From: Owenweeksia sp. TMED14
Lineage (GTDB): Bacteria > Bacteroidota > Bacteroidia > Flavobacteriales > Schleiferiaceae
Direction: 5' to 3'
DNA length: 12,052 nt
Assembly: GCA_002167805.1 (NCBI GenBank)
Contig: NHBT01000023.1
Location: forward strand, 62,576-74,627
Shown here piece after piece: positions 8,832 to 12,052 of this stretch (position 1 is the first letter of the stretch; every line of letters starts with the position of its first letter). The notes below the pieces were generated by a model. That model did no database searches. It had not been told where the DNA came from and saw only the letters and a program-made list of their open reading frames with translations. The position numbers and the translations under genes are program-made.

Positions 8832-8862
8832 TTATAAAGAGTTGGTTATCTCTTTTGAAGAG
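8832..8862 (-). promoter_or_regulatory. Leader of the tRNA-tuf operon with hairpin and boxA-like element
   Basis: Directly before the first tRNA, the leader RNA can form AAAGAG/CTCTTT (8850-8855 with 8836-8841) around an eight-base loop. A competing short pairing, CTCTT/AAGAG, lies just upstream. The 3' side reads CTCTTTATAA (8841-8832), which resembles the CTCTTTA core of the boxA antitermination element found in bacterial stable-RNA leaders. The resemblance is short and could be chance. Confidence 0.3.
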
Positions 8863-8917
8863 CGTTAAATAAAGAACGTTGCTGCACACCAGCTTCTCCG
8901 ATTTTTCAAACGGACTG

Positions 8918-8947
8918 CAAATGTAGAAAATAAAAGGGTCTCCGCAA
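8918..8947 (-). promoter_or_regulatory. Promoter of the tRNA-tuf operon (Bacteroidota type)
   Basis: On the minus strand, TTG (8947-8945) is followed after exactly 19 bases by TACATTTG (8925-8918). This matches the Bacteroidota primary-sigma consensus TTG / TAnnTTTG at both elements and in spacing. A second TTG lies four bases further upstream. Transcription would start near 8911, giving a leader of about 80 bases before tRNA-Thr(TGT). The -33 element lies only eight bases past the raiA stop. Confidence 0.75.
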
Positions 8948-8954
8948 GCAACTT

Positions 8955-9263
8955 TTAATCCTTTTTCAAAGACTTTAGTTTTTGTTTACTCTTTGCTAAG
9001 ATTTTTACAAGAACTGATTTTGCTAAAGATGTAGATTTTTCAAAGGTTTCAGAACGTTTTCTTACAATTAAATTTTTTCCAGGAAGACGCACATGTATTT
9101 CAGAAATCTTGTTTTTTTTTAGATGATTATTTTCTAAACGTAAAAAAATTTTTACCGAATCCATGTGAGAATTGTATTTTTTTAATGAAGCTACCCTGTG
9201 TTTGACAAATGAAATTAACCGAGAACTCGCTCTAAAATGGATTGCATTAATTGATATATTCAT
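8955..9263 (-). CDS. raiA: Short ribosome hibernation-promoting factor (HPF/RaiA family)
   Basis: This 102-residue basic protein belongs to the HPF/YfiA family, whose members bind the decoding centre of the small ribosomal subunit and help idle ribosomes hibernate. It fits the single beta-alpha-beta-beta-beta-alpha domain: an N-terminal strand (MNISINAIHFRAS), a helix (SRLISFVKHRVASLKKY), three strands to about residue 68 and a lysine-rich C-terminal helix. It is the short type, since the C-terminal dimerisation domain of long HPF is absent. The gene lies 17 bases after the recombinase gene and is probably co-transcribed with it. The next promoter downstream belongs to the tRNA operon. The family call rests on fold pattern, length and position; hpf would be an equally good name. 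Confidence 0.85.
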   Translation of the reverse strand: MNISINAIHFRASSRLISFVKHRVASLKKYNSHMDSVKIFLRLENNHLKKNKISEIHVRLPGKNLIVRKRSETFEKSTSLAKSVLVKILAKSKQKLKSLKKD

Positions 9264-9280
9264 ATTTTTTGCCTTTAATC

Positions 9281-10156
9281 TTACCTTCTTCCGGGGTGCG
9301 ATTTCAAATAAACTTTTTTCAAATGCTTTATTGATGCATGTGTGTAGATTTGGGTTGCAGATAAATTAGCATGTCCTAATAATTCCCGAATTGAAGACAA
9401 ATCAGCCCCCATGTCTAATAAATGAGTAGCAAAACTATGCCTTAAAACATGAGGACCTTTTGTATCTATACTGCTCGCTATTTTAAGATACGAATTAACT
9501 ATGGAATATAGAGCTCTTGGGTTTAAAGAATTTCCTTTTTCATTCGTAAATATTTTATCATTAGATTTTAATTCTGACCATTCAGAGCAGTGCAATTGAA
9601 ATAATTTTATCCAATCTGGAAGGCAGGGTAGCTCTCTCTCCTTTTTTCGTTTTCCTAAGACTCGGATTGTTTGATTATTTATATCCACAGAATCAATTCG
9701 CAGATTTAAGAGTTCTGATCGTCTCAAACCAAAAGCATAAAGGGTAAATAATATAAACCTATCCCTCCGGCCTATTTTATTGGGGGCGAATGAATTCTCA
9801 TTGAGTAAAGCATCTATTTCATCATTTGTTAAAGCCCTTACTAATCTTTTTTTTTCCTTGAGCGATGGAACTCCAATTACAGGGTTTATCTCAACCATTT
9901 TTGCTTCTTCAAGAAATTTATAAAAACCTCTGATAGCACTTAATTTTCGATTAACAGATTTATGATCTAACCCCTCATCAACTAGAGATGCAACCCATGA
10001 TCTGATATGAGATTTTTTGGCTTCTATAGGTTGCAGTAATCCGAGTCGAAACTCAATAAAAAATAAATACTGATTAATATCCTTTAAATATGCTATTACT
10101 GTCGAATCAGACAATCGACGCTCTAAGAGCAAGTATTCTTGATATTTAGAAGTCAT
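9281..10156 (-). CDS. xerC: XerC/XerD-type tyrosine recombinase
   Basis: This 291-residue protein is a tyrosine recombinase of the Xer type, which resolves chromosome dimers at dif. The N-terminal core-binding domain covers about residues 1-85, starting MTSKYQEYLLLERRLSDSTV. The catalytic domain follows with the full active-site set: R145 (GLRRSE), K172 (GKRKKER), H236 and R239 (PHVLRHSFATHLL), H262 (LLGHANLS) and nucleophile Y271 (QIYTH). Length and motifs match housekeeping Xer proteins better than phage or island integrases, which usually carry an extra arm-binding domain. XerC and XerD cannot be told apart here, so the symbol is provisional. The ATG lies five bases downstream of the rpsU terminator U-run, so expression may depend on read-through. 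Confidence 0.9.
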   Translation of the reverse strand: MTSKYQEYLLLERRLSDSTVIAYLKDINQYLFFIEFRLGLLQPIEAKKSHIRSWVASLVDEGLDHKSVNRKLSAIRGFYKFLEEAKMVEINPVIGVPSLKEKKRLVRALTNDEIDALLNENSFAPNKIGRRDRFILFTLYAFGLRRSELLNLRIDSVDINNQTIRVLGKRKKERELPCLPDWIKLFQLHCSEWSELKSNDKIFTNEKGNSLNPRALYSIVNSYLKIASSIDTKGPHVLRHSFATHLLDMGADLSSIRELLGHANLSATQIYTHASIKHLKKVYLKSHPGRR

Positions 10157-10161
10157 GAAAC

Positions 10162-10198
10162 AAAAAACCCCAAGAAGTTAGTTATTCTTGGGGTTTTT
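10162..10198 (-). terminator. Intrinsic terminator of rpsU
   Basis: A perfect 14-bp inverted repeat (AAAAACCCCAAGAA at 10163-10176, TTCTTGGGGTTTTT at 10185-10198) flanks an eight-base loop. In the minus-strand RNA the stem runs into UUUUUU (10167-10162). This is the clearest intrinsic terminator in the window, and by symmetry it could also work on the other strand. It lies 18 bases after the rpsU stop and directly against the xerC start codon. Confidence 0.93.
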
Positions 10199-10211
10199 AT
10201 CAAATATCTTT

Positions 10212-10219
10212 CAAAGTTA
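10212..10219 (-). promoter_or_regulatory. Candidate -7 element for xerC-raiA
   Basis: TAACTTTG on the minus strand matches TAnnTTTG and overlaps the rpsU stop codon. No TTG lies 19-20 bases upstream; TTA at 17 bases is the nearest partial match. A transcript from here would start near 10205 and carry the terminator hairpin as its 5' leader before xerC. The match is short and may be chance. Confidence 0.25.
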
Positions 10220-10411
10220 TTCAGCCTCTTTCATCTTAAGACCCTGGACATAACTTGCTTTAATAAATTCATCTCTACGAGAAATTGAAGGCTTGATAAA
10301 TGCCTGACGTTTTCTTAGCTGTCGCATCGTTTGGGTCTTATCGAACTTACGTTTAAAACGTTTCAAAGCCCGATCAATTCCTTCTCCTTCTTTAATTTGA
10401 ATTACTAACAT
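10217..10411 (-). CDS. rpsU: 30S ribosomal protein bS21
   Basis: This 64-residue, strongly basic protein is bS21, which sits next to the 3' end of 16S rRNA on the platform of the small subunit. The N-terminal MLVIQIKEGEGIDRALKRFKRKFDK block and the arginine-rich RQLRKRQAFIKPS centre are diagnostic. Residue 54 is a tyrosine (KASYVQ). I recall that in Bacteroidota ribosomes a bS21 tyrosine at this position helps hide the anti-Shine-Dalgarno sequence; the match here is by numbering only. The gene looks like its own unit, with a -7 element 28 bases upstream of the start codon and a strong terminator downstream. No Shine-Dalgarno sequence precedes the ATG. Confidence 0.96.
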   Translation of the reverse strand: MLVIQIKEGEGIDRALKRFKRKFDKTQTMRQLRKRQAFIKPSISRRDEFIKASYVQGLKMKEAE

Positions 10412-10438
10412 ATACGCTTATATATTTATTTTGGTTGG

Positions 10439-10446
10439 CAAATGTA
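10439..10446 (-). promoter_or_regulatory. -7 promoter element of rpsU
   Basis: TACATTTG on the minus strand is a perfect TAnnTTTG match, identical to the -7 element of the tRNA-tuf promoter, and it lies in an A/T-rich gap. A -33 TTG at the expected distance (near 10466-10468) is missing; the bases there read AGA. The predicted start near 10432 gives rpsU a leader of only about 20 bases. Confidence 0.55.
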
Positions 10447-10461
10447 AATAAATAATTGATG

Positions 10462-10496
10462 AAAATCTGTACTTTCTGAAATAAATACAAGATTTT
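10462..10496 (-). terminator. Weak hairpin after the transporter gene
   Basis: The RNA arms AAAATCTTGTA (10496-10486) and TACAGATTTT (10471-10462) pair over ten positions with one bulged U and a 14-base loop. The 5' arm begins inside the transporter stop codon. The 3' arm ends in UUUU, but CAUC follows, so termination may be inefficient. The 3' arm also covers the -33 region of the rpsU promoter. Confidence 0.35.
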
Positions 10497-12025
10497 TATT
10501 TTGACTTAATTGCATTTAGAAATTTTTCTAGCTCTTTCTTTACCACAGGGAAAAGGAAATACAACCCTATCATATTTGGAAATACCATAGCAAAAATCAT
10601 TGCATCCGAGAAGGCCCAAATAGAATTCATACTTGCAGCCGCTCCAATTATGACAAAAATTAGAAATAAAACTTTGTATGTCATATCTGCCGTATATCCC
10701 CTACCAAATAAATATTTCCATGATTGAAGACCATAATAAGACCAGGAGATCATAGTAGATACCGCAAAAAGAACCACAGCTATTGTCAAAAATTCTGAAG
10801 AATAAGGTATATATTCAGCAAATGCCTTTGAGGTAATACCAGCTCCTTCATACAATACTCCATCAATAGTAACTCCGCCTAAGCCATCTCCTCCATATAC
10901 AAAAGCACCATTCATATTAAAGATAACTATCACTAAAGCTGTCATTGTACAAATGACTACAGTATCAATGAAAGGTTCAAGTAAAGCCACTAACCCCTCA
11001 GATGCTGAATATTTTGTTTTTACAGCAGAGTGAGCGATTGATGCTGAGCCTGCGCCGGCTTCATTTGAAAACGCTGCCCTTTTAAAACCAACCATTAAAA
11101 CCCCAATAACTCCACCAACCCCTGCAGCTGTTGGATTAAATGCCTCTTTTACAATCATTGAAATTGCATCATCTACATAACTGAAATTTATTAGTATTAT
11201 ATAGATACAGGCCAAAATATATAGAGCAGCCATCAGAGGAACAATCTTCTCGGTAACGGAGGCAATTCTTTTAATCCCGCCGATAATAATGATTCCGACA
11301 AAAACTGCCAAAACCAAACCAATAATTGCTCCGGAGAAAGTCGTTTCAAGACCTAATAAATTTTTTAGCACTATTGTTGCTTGATTTGATTGGGCTGCAT
11401 TACCGCCACCAAATGAGCCTCCGATACAAAATACAGCAAATAAAATAGCAGATACTTTTCCAAGCTTTTCCCATCCTCTAATTTTCAATCCTTTACTCAA
11501 ATAATACATGGGACCTCCATAAACAGTACCATCTTCGCCTACATCCCTATAATGCACTCCCAAAGTGCACTCTACAAACTTTGTAGACATTCCTAACAAA
11601 CCACAAATTATCATCCAAAAAGTTGCTCCTGGGCCACCGAGGGCAATTGCAAGAGCTACCCCTGCAATATTACCATTACCGACAGTCCCTGAAACAGCAG
11701 TTGCCAATGCTTGAAAATGTGAAACCTCACCTTCTTTATTTTCTAGTGTCTTTTTATCTAGATCATCAAACCTTCCCCGAACAACGTTAATTGCCGTGAA
11801 GAAATATTTCAAATTTGGAAAACCAAAAAATATTGTAAAAAAAAGGGCGCTACCAACTAAAAGTAAAATAACAAAAGGGTATCCCAAAATTTCAAAAAAA
11901 ACCAATTGAGAAAAGAAATCTGAAACAGGAGTAAAAGCCTCATCTATTTTCTTATCTAACCCTTTTTCACTTGAAAATACGAGAGACGGAACAAAAGAAA
12001 ATATGATTATGAGAAATTTTTTCAT
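10496..12025 (-). CDS. Sodium:alanine/glycine symporter family (AGCS) transporter
   Basis: This 509-residue inner-membrane protein belongs to the alanine/glycine:cation symporter family, which imports alanine or glycine with sodium ions. Family signatures are GTVGNGNIAGVALAIALGGPG (residues 113-133), GGPMYYLSKGL (170-180), SNEAGAGSASIAH (320-332) and SWSYYG (427-432). About eleven hydrophobic segments are spread along the chain. The first ~18 residues (MKKFLIIIFSFVPSLVFS) look like a cleavable signal peptide or an extra membrane segment before the family core. A stretch at about residues 375-398 (YGGDGLGGVTIDGVLYEGAG) between membrane segments probably forms a loop. The exact substrate is inferred from the family. 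Its promoter is probably at or beyond the right edge; AAACTTTG at 12044-12037 is one base off the -7 consensus. Confidence 0.93.
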   Translation of the reverse strand: MKKFLIIIFSFVPSLVFSSEKGLDKKIDEAFTPVSDFFSQLVFFEILGYPFVILLLVGSALFFTIFFGFPNLKYFFTAINVVRGRFDDLDKKTLENKEGEVSHFQALATAVSGTVGNGNIAGVALAIALGGPGATFWMIICGLLGMSTKFVECTLGVHYRDVGEDGTVYGGPMYYLSKGLKIRGWEKLGKVSAILFAVFCIGGSFGGGNAAQSNQATIVLKNLLGLETTFSGAIIGLVLAVFVGIIIIGGIKRIASVTEKIVPLMAALYILACIYIILINFSYVDDAISMIVKEAFNPTAAGVGGVIGVLMVGFKRAAFSNEAGAGSASIAHSAVKTKYSASEGLVALLEPFIDTVVICTMTALVIVIFNMNGAFVYGGDGLGGVTIDGVLYEGAGITSKAFAEYIPYSSEFLTIAVVLFAVSTMISWSYYGLQSWKYLFGRGYTADMTYKVLFLIFVIIGAAASMNSIWAFSDAMIFAMVFPNMIGLYFLFPVVKKELEKFLNAIKSK

Positions 12026-12052
12026 TTCTTCGAATACAAAGTTTAGAAATTT

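Noticed and set aside
9172..9369. Plus-strand 65-codon frame across the raiA-xerC junction
   Set aside because: It overlaps two real genes on the opposite strand. Its hydrophobic look arises from the complement of lysine-rich codons.
8452..10156. Tyrosine recombinase gene near a tRNA array, suggesting an integrated island
   Set aside because: The recombinase has housekeeping Xer length and motifs. raiA lies between it and the tRNAs, I saw no repeated tRNA 3' end that could be an attachment site, and there is no cargo gene.
12037..12044. AAACTTTG upstream of the transporter as a promoter -7 element
   Set aside because: It lacks the first conserved T, lies only 11 bases from the ATG, and the -33 region is outside the window, so it cannot be judged.
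1..12052. A hidden novel system, CRISPR array, insertion sequence or toxin pair
   Set aside because: Every substantial frame belongs to a recognisable family, no regularly spaced repeats were seen, and the non-coding gaps are short and mostly explained.

Overview
The window is a core housekeeping block of an AT-rich bacterium, and every gene in it reads on the minus strand. It most likely comes from a member of the Bacteroidota, plausibly a free-living flavobacterium-like organism. Four signals support this: near-consensus TTG/TAnnTTTG promoters of the Bacteroidota sigma-A type, an almost complete lack of Shine-Dalgarno sequences before well-conserved genes, a 64-residue bS21 with a tyrosine at position 54, and the order raiA, tRNA quartet, tuf, tRNA-Trp, secE. 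I cannot name a genus from the sequence alone.

In transcription order (right to left), the window opens with a sodium:alanine symporter-family transporter (12025-10496). Next comes rpsU (bS21), with its own -7 element upstream and a strong intrinsic terminator downstream. That terminator ends five bases before the start codon of a XerC/XerD-type tyrosine recombinase gene, which is followed closely by a short hibernation factor gene (raiA/hpf). A well-formed promoter just beyond raiA drives a stable-RNA and translation operon: tRNA-Thr(TGT), tRNA-Tyr(GTA), tRNA-Gly(TCC), tRNA-Thr(GGT), then tuf (EF-Tu). The tRNA order and anticodons match the tufB operon of Escherichia coli as I recall it.

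A 12-bp stem-loop separates tuf from tRNA-Trp. The series then continues through secE, nusG, rplK, rplA, rplJ, rplL, rpoB and the first 81 codons of rpoC, which runs off the left edge. An attenuator-like hairpin lies between rplL and rpoB. Together these genes supply elongation factor and tRNAs, a translocon subunit, the NusG elongation factor, the L11/L1 and L10/L12 ribosomal stalk region, and the RNA polymerase beta and beta' subunits.

No gene-free stretch exceeds 300 bases; the longest is the 123-base promoter and leader between raiA and the first tRNA. I saw no CRISPR array, insertion sequence, phage gene or unrecognised protein, and no evidence of a novel system. The points worth a second look are regulatory: RNA hairpins, promoter placement and the rpsU leader.
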